A program made the translations under genes and the position numbers. The notes beneath the pieces were generated by a model. The model saw only the letters and a list, made by a program, of their open reading frames with translations, ran no database searches and was not told the origin of the DNA. A stretch of DNA of 64,000 nt, taken from the NCBI RefSeq assembly GCF_030649675.1, contig NZ_JAUTDR010000019.1, forward strand, positions 1 through 64,000. The letters run 5' to 3'. Each line of letters opens with the position of its first letter. Within the stretch, counting starts at the first letter, position 1. Below, piece after piece: positions 34,220 through 43,165 of this stretch. This stretch comes from Haliea sp. E1-2-M8 (lineage in GTDB: Bacteria; Pseudomonadota; Gammaproteobacteria; Pseudomonadales; Halieaceae).

Positions 34220-34963
34220 ATGTTAAAAAGTATAGTAGTGGCTACCGCAATGGTATTCACGATGAGTGCCTCAGCTTTACCCCAAGGGAAGCCGTTCCAG
34301 GAGCTCGCCGCCCAGATTTCGGCGCTTGATTCAGAAATCGCAGAGCTCCAGCAGCGTATTGATGATGGTGACGCAGCGCTGACAGATGCGGTTGCCACCC
34401 TCGCGGAGCAGGTTGCAGCAAATTCGGGCCTGATAGCAAGTACCGACGATATTCTCGACCAGTTGGCCATTGAGACCCGTGACCTGGCAGTCGCCGTGGG
34501 CACAACCGATGAGGCATTAGCATCGTTGGCATTTGATATGGCTGCAAAAATTGCTGCGCTGGCAGCTGAGGATCAGGCACTTGCCGCTCGTCTGGCAGTG
34601 CTCGAGGCCATTGACCACGCCAAGGTGACTGGCCAGTGTCCGGATGGCTCGGTAGTGGTGGAACTGACAGAAACCTCAATCATCTGTGAATCTGTAGAGC
34701 AGTCAAGTGACCCGTTTGTGTATAGCAAGAACGTTTCCGCCGAGGCAACATCAGCAACGGTGCTGACGGTTCTTCCCAAATGCGACAACGCATCCGACAG
34801 GTCGTATAACGGTGGTTTCCTGGCCTCACCAAGTACAGCCACCGTAAGCGAGAACTTTCTGCAGTTCAATACTCACCCTGCCGCGCTAGCTACGCGCCAG
34901 ATAAAAGCCAACAATGCTACTCGGCTGGTAGGTTATATTGTCTGCGAGCGCGCAGCGCAGTAG
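34220..34963 (+). CDS. Secreted coiled-coil protein of unknown function
   Basis: A 247-residue protein with a signal peptide (hydrophobic residues 5-17, cleavage likely near ASA-LP). Residues about 25-130 are Ala-, Glu- and Asp-rich heptads that should form a coiled coil (AAQISALDSEIAELQQRI). The rest holds four cysteines in CPDGS, IICES, PKCDN and VCERA, possibly two disulfides. No family is recognised. A good AGGAGA ribosome site precedes the ATG. It follows the sigma-kinase pair and shares a promoter-like motif with it, so it may be a target of that sigma factor. Surface or envelope role is a guess. Confidence 0.7.
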   Translation: MLKSIVVATAMVFTMSASALPQGKPFQELAAQISALDSEIAELQQRIDDGDAALTDAVATLAEQVAANSGLIASTDDILDQLAIETRDLAVAVGTTDEALASLAFDMAAKIAALAAEDQALAARLAVLEAIDHAKVTGQCPDGSVVVELTETSIICESVEQSSDPFVYSKNVSAEATSATVLTVLPKCDNASDRSYNGGFLASPSTATVSENFLQFNTHPAALATRQIKANNATRLVGYIVCERAAQ

Positions 34964-34990
34964 TGGCCGCGGGCGGCCAGCTGCGGGCGG

Positions 34991-36712
34991 CTAGCCCGGC
35001 GCCGCCTGCGCGCCGCGCACCAGCCGCCCCGGCAAGGTGCCGGTTGTCTCGCCATTGCGGTACACCGGCACCCCATTGACGACAGTGGCGACATAGCCTT
35101 CGGCACGCTGCACCAGCCGGCGGCCGTTGCCCGGCAAATCGTAGGTGACCTCAGGGGCATGCAGCGCCAGGCGCTCAAAGTCGATCACGTTCAGATCCGC
35201 CTTGTAGCCCGCTGCCAGCAGGCCGCGATCCTCCAGCCCCATGAACAGCGCCGTCGCCCGACTCAAACGATGCACCAGGTCGGCCAGCGGCAGGCGCCCC
35301 CGTTCCCGGTCCCGCCCCCAGTGGCTGAGCGCGAAGGTGGAATAGCTGCCATCACAAATGGTGCCGGCGTGGGCGCCACCGTCCCCCAGTCCCGGCAGCA
35401 CGTCGGGGTGGGCGAGCATGGTGCCAACTGCATCCAGGCTACCTTCGGCGTAGTTGGCCATGGCCAGATACAGCGCCGTGCCGCGCTCGCCGTCGAGCAT
35501 CAGGTCGTAGGCCAGCGCCTCCGGGCTCACCCCCAGTTGCCGGGCGCGGCCGGCAATGCTCTGCTCCCAGGGCTGTTCGTAGACCGGCGGGTCACCGAGC
35601 AGGAACATGTGGTCGAAGTCGCGCACCATGCGCCCCAGCACCAGGGCTGGGTCCGGGTCCACCGGCTCGCTGAGAATACGGGTACGCCGTTCCGGGTCGC
35701 GCAGGGCCTGCAGGCGCTCGGTGAGCTCCAGCCCGGCAAGCTCGCGGTAGCCGGCAGTGCTGTAGAAGGGATTCAGGGTCAGCTCGTGACCCAGCATCAT
35801 GCCAATGGCGCGGGGCATGACCTGGCCCTTGATCACCACGCCCTCGGCGTTGGCTGTGGCCAGGTCCTGCAGCAGCTGCGGCCAGATATGCGGGCCGGTA
35901 TTGCCGGTACCGATGGAGAACGTGAGCGGCCGCCCGGAGGTCTCCGCCAGCTGCCGCAGGATATTGATATCCTTGCCCGGCAGATGGACATCCTCCACGA
36001 TCTGGAACACCCCCCTGCCCTTTCTGCCCATGGTCGCAGCCAGGGCCAGCAGCTCTTCGTTGCTGGCGTCCAGCGTGGGAATCGGCTTGCCGTCGCTGGA
36101 GCGGTGGAACAGGGTGCGCGAGGTGGCAATACCCATGGCGCCGGCGTCCAGCGCCTCCTCCAGAAGTTCGCACATGCGCTGGATATCCGCCTCGGTGGCG
36201 GGTTCGCGATTGGCACCGCGCGCGCCCATCACATAGACCCGCAGGGCCGCGTGCGGCAGGTAGCCGGCCACATCCATGTCGAACTCGCGCGATGCCAGCA
36301 GGTCCAGGTACTCGGGGAAACTCTCCCAGGTCCAGGGCAGGCCCTCGGCCAGCACCGGGTAGGGGATATCCTCCACGCCATCCATCAGGCGGATCAGCGT
36401 ATCGTGATCCTCCGCCCTGCAGGGCGCAAAACCGACGCCGCAGTTGCCGATAATGGCAGTGGTGACCCCGTGACAGGAGGATGGGCGGAGGCGATTCTCC
36501 CAGGTGACGTGGCCGTCGTAGTGCGTGTGCACGTCGACAAAACCGGGGGTCACCAGCAACCCGCTGGCGTCAATCTCTTCGCGGCCAGCGGCCAGGCCAC
36601 TGCCTACTGCGGCGATGACCCCGTTGTTGATGGCGACGTCGGCCGGGCGTGGCTCTGCGCCGGAACCATCGATGACGGTGCCACCGCGAATCACCAGATC
36701 GTAGCTGCTCAT
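34991..36712 (-). CDS. N-acyl-D-amino-acid deacylase-like amidohydrolase
   Basis: A 573-residue metal-dependent hydrolase of the amidohydrolase-3 family. It has the N-terminal beta-sandwich segment (GGTVIDGSG), the metal motif VHTHYD (61-66) and a late DGGAH motif. Relatives release amino acids from N-acyl-D-amino acids or act on N-acyl peptides. It overlaps the dioxygenase gene by four bases and shares direction with the TonB receptor upstream, which suggests a scavenging pathway for an amide-bearing compound. The substrate is not known. Confidence 0.87.
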   Translation of the reverse strand: MSSYDLVIRGGTVIDGSGAEPRPADVAINNGVIAAVGSGLAAGREEIDASGLLVTPGFVDVHTHYDGHVTWENRLRPSSCHGVTTAIIGNCGVGFAPCRAEDHDTLIRLMDGVEDIPYPVLAEGLPWTWESFPEYLDLLASREFDMDVAGYLPHAALRVYVMGARGANREPATEADIQRMCELLEEALDAGAMGIATSRTLFHRSSDGKPIPTLDASNEELLALAATMGRKGRGVFQIVEDVHLPGKDINILRQLAETSGRPLTFSIGTGNTGPHIWPQLLQDLATANAEGVVIKGQVMPRAIGMMLGHELTLNPFYSTAGYRELAGLELTERLQALRDPERRTRILSEPVDPDPALVLGRMVRDFDHMFLLGDPPVYEQPWEQSIAGRARQLGVSPEALAYDLMLDGERGTALYLAMANYAEGSLDAVGTMLAHPDVLPGLGDGGAHAGTICDGSYSTFALSHWGRDRERGRLPLADLVHRLSRATALFMGLEDRGLLAAGYKADLNVIDFERLALHAPEVTYDLPGNGRRLVQRAEGYVATVVNGVPVYRNGETTGTLPGRLVRGAQAAPG

Positions 36713-37620
36713 GCTGACTGTGCCTCGTTGCTGTTTTCCAGTACCCGCCCCATCTGCACGCTGCCGCGGATGGTGCTGCGCTGCACGATGCGGATTTCGT
36801 CCGCCGGGTGGCCAAAGGCCATGTGCATGGTACGGCGGTTGTCCCAGAGCACAATGTCGTTGTTCTGCCAGTCGTGGATGTACTGGAATTGCGGCTGCAG
36901 GGTGTGCGCCACCAGCTGCTGAATCAGGGCATCTCCTTCTGCAGCCGGCAGGCCGATGACCGACTGGATGTTCAGGGTGCTGATATTGAGGATGCGCCGC
37001 CCGGTTTCCGGATGGGTCCAGACCAGCGGGTGCGCCACTGGCGGGAAGTCCGGCAGGGTCATGCTGGTACCGGTAACGAGCTTGCCGCCCGGTTGGTTGA
37101 AGCGCATGGCGCTTAAGTCCGGGCAGAACACATAGCGTGCCTCCAGACCCTCGATGCGCCGCTGCAACGCCGGATCCAGGGCCTCCCAGGCCATTGCGGT
37201 GTCGATCCAGCCGGTCTGGCCACCGTGCTCGCTCTTCTGCACCATGCGCAGCAGGGCGCCAGCGTTGGGCGTGGTGGCAAAAGCGAGGTCGGTGTGCCAG
37301 GGAATGCGGCCGTAGGTGGGCACGCCGGCGAACTCGTAAACCGGACCGGTGAGGCCCTGCTCATTGCTGAGCAGGATCAGCTCCGGGTAGCCGGGCAGGC
37401 GGAAGTGCTCGATCGGGTGGGGTTCCAGTTCACCAAAGCAGCGGGATAGCTGCAGCAGCGCCTCGGGAGAGGTGCCGATGCCGCGAAACAGGACGATCCC
37501 GGCCTCCAGCCAGAGTTGGCGCAGGGCCCGGGCGGTAGCGTCGGGAATCCCCTCCCCGATCTCGAGGCCGGTGACTTCGGCGCCAACGCCGCCGGGCAGA
37601 GTGGTAACGTCAAAATCCAT
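36709..37620 (-). CDS. TauD/TfdA-family Fe(II)/2-oxoglutarate dioxygenase
   Basis: A 303-residue oxygenase. The iron triad is His109 and Asp111 in WHTDLAF and His266 in RRTMHMAF; Arg281 in IVQRSTIRG is the likely 2-oxoglutarate-binding arginine. Members split taurine, 2,4-D, alkyl sulfates and similar compounds by hydroxylation. Overlap with the deacylase gene and the upstream TonB receptor (37 bases away) point to a joint uptake and breakdown unit. The substrate cannot be named: taurine itself is usually handled with an ABC transporter. Confidence 0.9.
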   Translation of the reverse strand: MDFDVTTLPGGVGAEVTGLEIGEGIPDATARALRQLWLEAGIVLFRGIGTSPEALLQLSRCFGELEPHPIEHFRLPGYPELILLSNEQGLTGPVYEFAGVPTYGRIPWHTDLAFATTPNAGALLRMVQKSEHGGQTGWIDTAMAWEALDPALQRRIEGLEARYVFCPDLSAMRFNQPGGKLVTGTSMTLPDFPPVAHPLVWTHPETGRRILNISTLNIQSVIGLPAAEGDALIQQLVAHTLQPQFQYIHDWQNNDIVLWDNRRTMHMAFGHPADEIRIVQRSTIRGSVQMGRVLENSNEAQSA

Positions 37621-37657
37621 GTTGTCGCTCCCGTTGTCGCCTGTGCCGGCGACCGCC

Positions 37658-39961
37658 TCAGAATGTATAGGTCGCCTCGAGGCCGTAAGTACGCGGTGGC
37701 CCGAAGAAGCTCACCGTGAAGGGCCCAAAGGGCACCGTGTTCAGGCGGTAGTCCTTGTCCAGCAGGTTCTTGCCCCACAGGGCCACCTGCAGTTCGTTAC
37801 CGCCCAGCGGAATGTTGGCCAGGGTCAGGCGCCCATTCACCAGGCCGTAACCCTTGATATCGGACACGGCCTTCTGGGCCGGCGTCACATAGGGGGTGTA
37901 GTCGTCATTGTAGCTGTAATCCAGGCGCGCGGTCAGCTCACCGAAATGGGCTCTGAGCACGGTGTATTCCAGGCCCAGGTTGACCGTATGCTGCGGTGAG
38001 TACTGGGTAAAGCGTTCGTCCGCGACATCGACGATGGCGCCCAGCGCTGGATCGAATTCCAGGAACTCCTCGAAGCCGGAGTCCAGATAGCCGTAGTTGA
38101 AGCTCAGCAGCAGGTCGGCACCGGGCATGTACATCGCTTCAAGCTCGAAACCTTTCTTCTCTGCCTGGCCGGCGTTCTCGATCACCGACGCGGCGGAACC
38201 GGATGCGGAGGGGACAAACACCGACAGCTGGATATCAGTCTCGTCGTTGAAGAATGCCGCGACGTTCAGCTGCAGGGTGTCATCCAGCCAGCGGCTCTTG
38301 AAGCCGATTTCATAGGAGTCTATCTCCTCGGCGTCAAAACCCCGGTTGAAGGATTCCAGCGATCCGGCTTCGCCATTGAAGCCCCCGGACTTCCAGCCCT
38401 GGGCATACTTGGCGTAGGCATTCAGGTTGTCGCTGAATTCATAGCTGGCGATCACCGTCGGCGAGACGTTGGTAAAACTGTCCTTGTTGCGCCCGGCAAA
38501 GGCCGGGTTGTCATCGGGGTGGTCGATATAGACCTCTTTTTCCTCGTCGGTCCAGCGTACGCCGAAGGTCAGGGTCAGGCGGTCTTCGAGCACTGGCGGC
38601 ACCCAGTCCACCTGGCCATAGGCGGCGATCTGCTCTGACTCCAGGCCATAGGCGTTGCGCTGCACAAACGGGCCAAAGAAGCTGTTGAGCGGCTCCAGCG
38701 GGTTGAAGGCGTCCGCTTCCTCTTCGAAGTAGTACAGCCCCACTACATAGTTCAACCGTTTGTGGCTACCGGTCAGCTGTAACTCGTGCGACTGTTGCGT
38801 GTAGTCCTCGTCAATCTTCGAGTGGAACAGGGCAAACGGGGTGCCGTCGTTGTCCAGGCTCTGGCCGAAATCCAGGCTGCGATGGTTGGCGATGTACTTG
38901 ACGGAAGCACCGCCGAGCACACCCGCGTCACCGAGATCGTAGTCCACGGTCACGGTCTGGCTGGTTGACTCAAATTTCTCGTAGACATCGGCGTCGATAG
39001 AGGCGGAGCTGAGGTTGTCGGTCTCACTGGTCACGAACTGGGCCAGATCGGCCGGCATCGGAAAGCCGAACGTGAGACTGGAGGTGTTCAGGTTGGTGAA
39101 CTGGGGTTTCGCCGGCGTGTTGTCCACATCCACGTAGTCCACCGAGTAGCGCGCAGAAAGTGCATCGCTGATGTCCCACAGCAGGTCCAGGCGGGCGATG
39201 GTGCTTTCCGCGGCATTGTGCTCACTGGCACTGCCCGGGGGGTTGGCGGGGATCGGTTGGCCGGTGAAAGGGTGGGTGATAGTAGTGTTGGGCGCAGCGG
39301 GGCGGTTCTTGTAGAAACCGTCACGCTCATCCGCTGACAGGGTCAGGCGGGTCCTCAGGGAGCCGGCGCCACCGAGGTCCAGTGCCGGCAGATCCAGCGA
39401 GCCGTACAACTCACCCTGGCCGAAGTTGCCCACGCCACCGCGCAGCTTGCCGCCCAACTCACCACTGGGCTCCATGGTGATCACATTCAGCGCGCCGCCC
39501 GAGGTGTTGCGGCCGAACAGGGTGCCCTGGGGGCCGCGCAGCACTTCGATCCGCTCCACTTCCGCCAGCTTGAACACGTTGCCGGAAAACTTGCCCACGT
39601 AGGCCCCGTCCAGGTAGATGCCGACGGTGGGCTCCCAGTAGATACCAGGGTTGGCGGTGACGGAACCGCGGATTGCAACCGTGGCCTTGGCGGTGTTGGA
39701 CGGCAGCGGCGCGACCTTGACGTTGGGGACAAAGGTACCAATGTCCACCAGGTCGCGGATACCTTTCTGCTCCAGCGCTTCCTGGCCGAAGGCGGTGATC
39801 GCGATCGGTGCGTCCTGCAACGATTGTTCGCGCTTCTGCGCGGTTACCACCACCTCTTCCAGCTGGGCCTGCGCCTGGCTGGCGGCAAGCACGGCGGCGC
39901 AGAGCGCAAGGCGGGGAGAACGGCAGGTGGCACGGCGGCTAGCTACATTGTTACGGGGCAT
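37658..39961 (-). CDS. TonB-dependent outer-membrane receptor
   Basis: A 767-residue receptor. A signal peptide (hydrophobic residues 17-30, ending AQA) is followed by a TonB box-like EEVVVTA, a plug domain (IAITAFGQ, LRGPQGTLFGRNTSGG) and a beta-barrel ending in the aromatic residue Phe (ATYTF). It should bring a large or scarce substrate across the outer membrane using TonB energy. It leads the operon with the dioxygenase and deacylase genes. Type is that of the many receptors of marine gammaproteobacteria; its ligand is unknown. Confidence 0.92.
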   Translation of the reverse strand: MPRNNVASRRATCRSPRLALCAAVLAASQAQAQLEEVVVTAQKREQSLQDAPIAITAFGQEALEQKGIRDLVDIGTFVPNVKVAPLPSNTAKATVAIRGSVTANPGIYWEPTVGIYLDGAYVGKFSGNVFKLAEVERIEVLRGPQGTLFGRNTSGGALNVITMEPSGELGGKLRGGVGNFGQGELYGSLDLPALDLGGAGSLRTRLTLSADERDGFYKNRPAAPNTTITHPFTGQPIPANPPGSASEHNAAESTIARLDLLWDISDALSARYSVDYVDVDNTPAKPQFTNLNTSSLTFGFPMPADLAQFVTSETDNLSSASIDADVYEKFESTSQTVTVDYDLGDAGVLGGASVKYIANHRSLDFGQSLDNDGTPFALFHSKIDEDYTQQSHELQLTGSHKRLNYVVGLYYFEEEADAFNPLEPLNSFFGPFVQRNAYGLESEQIAAYGQVDWVPPVLEDRLTLTFGVRWTDEEKEVYIDHPDDNPAFAGRNKDSFTNVSPTVIASYEFSDNLNAYAKYAQGWKSGGFNGEAGSLESFNRGFDAEEIDSYEIGFKSRWLDDTLQLNVAAFFNDETDIQLSVFVPSASGSAASVIENAGQAEKKGFELEAMYMPGADLLLSFNYGYLDSGFEEFLEFDPALGAIVDVADERFTQYSPQHTVNLGLEYTVLRAHFGELTARLDYSYNDDYTPYVTPAQKAVSDIKGYGLVNGRLTLANIPLGGNELQVALWGKNLLDKDYRLNTVPFGPFTVSFFGPPRTYGLEATYTF

Positions 39962-40275
39962 GCGCTGTAATCCTTGATTGTTATGGCTTTGCGAAGGCCA
40001 GCTTGCGGGCTGGAGTCCTGATGGACGGCGAGACTACAGGTCTGCGAACAGCGGCGCATAACCCATTTGAGCTAGACGGGGCCCGCACGGCAGACCCGGG
40101 GGGAATCGGGCGAAGCGTTAGTCGGTGCGGTGACCCGCACAGGCTTGCCTTTATGTACCGTCGTTCAAGGTGGGTGACCGAACATACTTTGCCAGCACCG
40201 AACGCTATCCTTCCATTACAGACATCCACTGAGGGTGGACCCCGCGGCCGAGCGCCGCATCCTGAAGAGAAGCTG
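39962..40275. other. Divergent intergenic region, 314 bases
   Basis: It separates the TonB receptor (minus) from the YqcI/YcgG-family gene (plus) and must hold two promoters. I see no convincing boxes, no strong hairpin and no coding sequence; the plus frame is open through it but its translation lacks any family features. Confidence 0.6.
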
Positions 40276-40992
40276 ATGAGACATACTAATGGCCTTGCCG
40301 CCATTGCCGCAAACCACATACCCGTGCCGGACCTGGGCGAAAAATTTCTGGAGTTTCTGAATGGCGTCAGCTATCCGTGTGTTGGGGCCAAGTCAGCTCT
40401 GGCCCGTGGTTTAATTGAAACTCATGAGTTCGGTAGGCTGGGAGACCGCGACAACGACCGGCCGTTAATGGATGGACTCTCTCAATTTGTCAGGATGATC
40501 GAAGCCAATACTTCCAGCAATGACATAGTGCATTCTTACGTAGCCATTTTCAGGGGGCCGCATGATATGAATGAACTTCGTTTCGAGTCCTTGTTGTGGT
40601 CGCAGTTATGGCGAATCCACAGGCTTGACGTCCTGGCGGGCAACAAGCCTGCCTGCGATGTCAGCGCCGATGCCGATAGCGCACAATTCAGCCTGAGCAT
40701 GGCGGGGCATCCGTTTTTCGTCATCGGGCTGCACTCGCATGCTTCCCGACTCGCCCGGCGTTTCAGCCACCCGGTGCTGGTGTTCAACTCCCACCGCCAG
40801 TTCGAGAAGTTACGAGAAGACGGACGCTTTGCGAAGATGCAGGCGGCCACTCGGGCACGCGATATCGAATTGCAAGGGTCCGTGAATCCCAACCTCGCGG
40901 ACTTCGGTGCTGCGAGTGAGGCCAGGCAGTACAGCGGCCGCGAGGTTGGGTCCGACTGGCAGTGCCCATACGATTTTGACAATCAGCCGTGA
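40276..40992 (+). CDS. YqcI/YcgG family protein (GntA/DcsA-type N-hydroxylase candidate)
   Basis: A 238-residue cytosolic protein. It shows the marks of the YqcI/YcgG family: the early YPCVGAKSAL, the middle LLWSQLWRIH, the HPFFVIGLHSHASRLARRF block and VLVFNSHRQFE. Members of this family, such as GntA of guanitoxin synthesis, are heme-dependent enzymes that N-hydroxylate guanidino groups. The ATG at 40276 with GAAGAGAAG before it gives family length. It overlaps the DUF1989 gene by GTGA. The closest substrate (arginine, guanidine or another guanidino compound) cannot be told. Confidence 0.82.
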   Translation: MRHTNGLAAIAANHIPVPDLGEKFLEFLNGVSYPCVGAKSALARGLIETHEFGRLGDRDNDRPLMDGLSQFVRMIEANTSSNDIVHSYVAIFRGPHDMNELRFESLLWSQLWRIHRLDVLAGNKPACDVSADADSAQFSLSMAGHPFFVIGLHSHASRLARRFSHPVLVFNSHRQFEKLREDGRFAKMQAATRARDIELQGSVNPNLADFGAASEARQYSGREVGSDWQCPYDFDNQP

Positions 40993-41591
40993 ACCCAGGC
41001 GTAACGACGGTGAGAATTCCGCCCTGCTCCGCGCAGTCGGTCGAGCTTGGCACTGGTGATGAACTGGTAATTATCGATCCCGAAGGCCAGCAAGTGAGCG
41101 ACGTCGTGGCTTTCGCGCTTCCGGATTGTGTGGAGTATCTGTCCTCAGGCCGTTCTCTCGACTATGCCGCACGCTTATGGCTAACGACCGGCGACATACT
41201 GTACTCGAACCGCAGCCGGCCCATGTTCACCATCATGGAGGATACCTGCGGCCGCCACGACTTTACCTTGACACCCTGCTCGAAAGATACCTTCAGGATC
41301 ATCTACGGCGAGAGCGAGGAGCGCCCGGGTTGCGAGGGCAACCTGGTCGCGGCACTGGCCCCTTACGATATCGGTGTAGATCGGATTCCGGTTGCATTCA
41401 ATGTCTTCATGCATGTTGCGATAGATGCCACAACCGGCGAGCTCCAGGTTCTTCCGCCGCTCAGCGAAGCCGGGGATTTCGTTCGTCTGCGGGCCCAGAT
41501 GCCACTGGTGGTCGCGATAACTGCATGTTCCGCCGGGCAGTCAAACAATTTTTGCTTCAAGCCCATAGACGTTCAGGTAGTGCGCTGCTGA
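40989..41591 (+). CDS. DUF1989 / urea carboxylase-associated family protein
   Basis: A 200-residue protein of the family that includes UcaA-like proteins and the carboxyguanidine deiminase subunits CgdA and CgdB. It has the conserved CGRHDFTLTPCS block (cysteines near residues 88 and 97), FNVFMHVAID and the late ITACSAGQSNNF motif. GTG start at 40989, four-base overlap with the YqcI/YcgG gene, so the two proteins are made together. It may hydrolyse the C-N bond of a guanidino or carbamoyl compound made by its partner. Canonical systems use two different DUF1989 subunits; only one is here. Confidence 0.83.
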   Translation: MNPGVTTVRIPPCSAQSVELGTGDELVIIDPEGQQVSDVVAFALPDCVEYLSSGRSLDYAARLWLTTGDILYSNRSRPMFTIMEDTCGRHDFTLTPCSKDTFRIIYGESEERPGCEGNLVAALAPYDIGVDRIPVAFNVFMHVAIDATTGELQVLPPLSEAGDFVRLRAQMPLVVAITACSAGQSNNFCFKPIDVQVVRC

Positions 41592-41643
41592 ACATAGGTT
41601 TTTTAGTCACCAGAAGACAGCTCGCAGCGGCTTAATTTGCGCC

Positions 41644-41658
41644 GGGCAAGGGTTGCCC
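41644..41658. repeat. Short perfect hairpin before the GTPase gene
   Basis: GGGCAA and TTGCCC flank a three-base loop, 36 bases before the start of the dynamin-like GTPase. It could be an operator or a weak RNA hairpin. The 103-base gap holds nothing else of note. Confidence 0.35.
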
Positions 41659-41694
41659 TCTATAGTAAGGGCGTATTTACTGCGGAGAGCCAGC

Positions 41695-43128
41695 ATGACA
41701 AAAAGTGTGACGCAGGAGCGAATCAAGCGCCTGGAGCAACACCTCAAGGAGGAGAACCCGATCCTCGCGGGCTGTGTCCAGAGCTTCCAGAAGCTGGACC
41801 AGGTCGCCCGCAAACTCGGCTTGATGGACCCCGACGATTCCTATGCCACCCAGGTCTCCTGGTGGCCGGTGATCTCTGTGCTGGGCACCTATTCCGCCGG
41901 CAAGTCCACCTTCATGAACCAGTACGTGGGCCAGGAATTGCAGCGCACCGGTAATCAGGCGGTGGACGACAAGTTTACCGTGATCTGCTACGGCGCCGGC
42001 GCTGCCTCGACTTCGCTGCCGGGGCTGGCACTGGACAGCGACCCGCGGTTCCCTTTCTACCAGATCAGCCGTGACATCGAGGGCGTAGCCGAAGGCGAAG
42101 GCCGCCGGGTGGATTCCTACCTGCAGCTGAAGACCGTGCCGGCAGAGGCGCTGCGCGGCAAGATCTTTATCGACTCGCCGGGCTTTGACGCCGACATGCA
42201 GCGCAACTCGACCCTGCTGCTTACCGACCATATTATCGACCTGTCCGATCTGGTACTGGTATTCTTCGATGCCCGCCGGCCCGAGCCCGGAGCGATGGGC
42301 GACACCCTCACGCACCTGGTGGGCAATACCGTGCAGCGCCCGGATTCCAATAAATTCCTCTACATTCTGAATCAGATCGACAACACCGCGCGGGAGGACA
42401 ACCCCGAGGAAGTGGTCGCGGCCTGGCAACGGGCCCTGGCCCAGCAGGGCCTGACCGCGGGCCGTTTCTACCGCATCTATGCTCGCAATGTGGCGCTGCA
42501 GGTGGAGGACCCGCAGATCAAGGAGCGCCTGGAGCGTAAGCGGGACGAGGATCTGGACGATATCGAGGCGCGCATTCGCCAGGTGGAGGTGGAGCGTGCC
42601 TATCGGGTGGTGGGTGTGCTGGAGAAAACCGCCAAGCATATCCGCGATGTCATGGTGCCGCGCCTCACCGAAGCCCGCCGCAGCTGGCGCCGCCGTACCC
42701 TCTGGCTCAGCGGCTCGGTATTCGCGCTGCTGGGCGGGTTGCTATTGTGGTGGAGCTGGCAGGCAGGCCATTGGAATGGATTCTTCCTGATGCCGTTAGC
42801 GCGGCTGGAGGTGGAATTCCAGATTGCGGTGCTGCTCATCGCCGCGGTGCTGGTACTGGTTTTGCACAGCAAGCTGCGGGAGCTGGCGGGGCGCAGTGTG
42901 CTCCGGAGCTTGCACCGCAGTGATGAGCCGGCCCGGGACCGCAAGGCTACGGAGCGGGCATTTGGCTGGAACGTCAAGGCCTGGTGGGGTTCCCTGGCCA
43001 GCGCTTCGCCGCGTGGCTGGGGACCGCTGCAGCGACGCAAGCTGGAAAAGGTACTGGCGGAAGCCGACGACTTCGTGCAATCGCTGAACGACCGGTACGC
43101 CAGCCCCTCGGGCAAATCGGATACCTGA
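41695..43128 (+). CDS. Dynamin-like GTPase with two membrane helices
   Basis: A 477-residue GTPase. G1 is GTYSAGKST (64-72), G3 is DSPGF (160-164) and G4 is NQID (226-229), so GTP binding looks intact. After a helical part come two hydrophobic segments (about 336-356 and 375-393), which would anchor it as a hairpin in the membrane, and a basic C-terminal tail. The layout recalls EHD- and mitofusin-like remodelling proteins. ATG at 41695 has a GGAGAG site. It stands alone after the DUF1989 gene and before a TetR gene. Function unknown; membrane repair, fusion or phage response are options. Confidence 0.8.
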   Translation: MTKSVTQERIKRLEQHLKEENPILAGCVQSFQKLDQVARKLGLMDPDDSYATQVSWWPVISVLGTYSAGKSTFMNQYVGQELQRTGNQAVDDKFTVICYGAGAASTSLPGLALDSDPRFPFYQISRDIEGVAEGEGRRVDSYLQLKTVPAEALRGKIFIDSPGFDADMQRNSTLLLTDHIIDLSDLVLVFFDARRPEPGAMGDTLTHLVGNTVQRPDSNKFLYILNQIDNTAREDNPEEVVAAWQRALAQQGLTAGRFYRIYARNVALQVEDPQIKERLERKRDEDLDDIEARIRQVEVERAYRVVGVLEKTAKHIRDVMVPRLTEARRSWRRRTLWLSGSVFALLGGLLLWWSWQAGHWNGFFLMPLARLEVEFQIAVLLIAAVLVLVLHSKLRELAGRSVLRSLHRSDEPARDRKATERAFGWNVKAWWGSLASASPRGWGPLQRRKLEKVLAEADDFVQSLNDRYASPSGKSDT

Positions 43129-43165
43129 GCGCACGGGTTTTCAGAACACTGGGGCTCCGCTTTTT

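Noticed and set aside
35159-36922. A 587-codon open frame on the plus strand
   Set aside because: Antisense to the D-aminoacylase-like gene; no start site with ribosome binding sequence and no domain.
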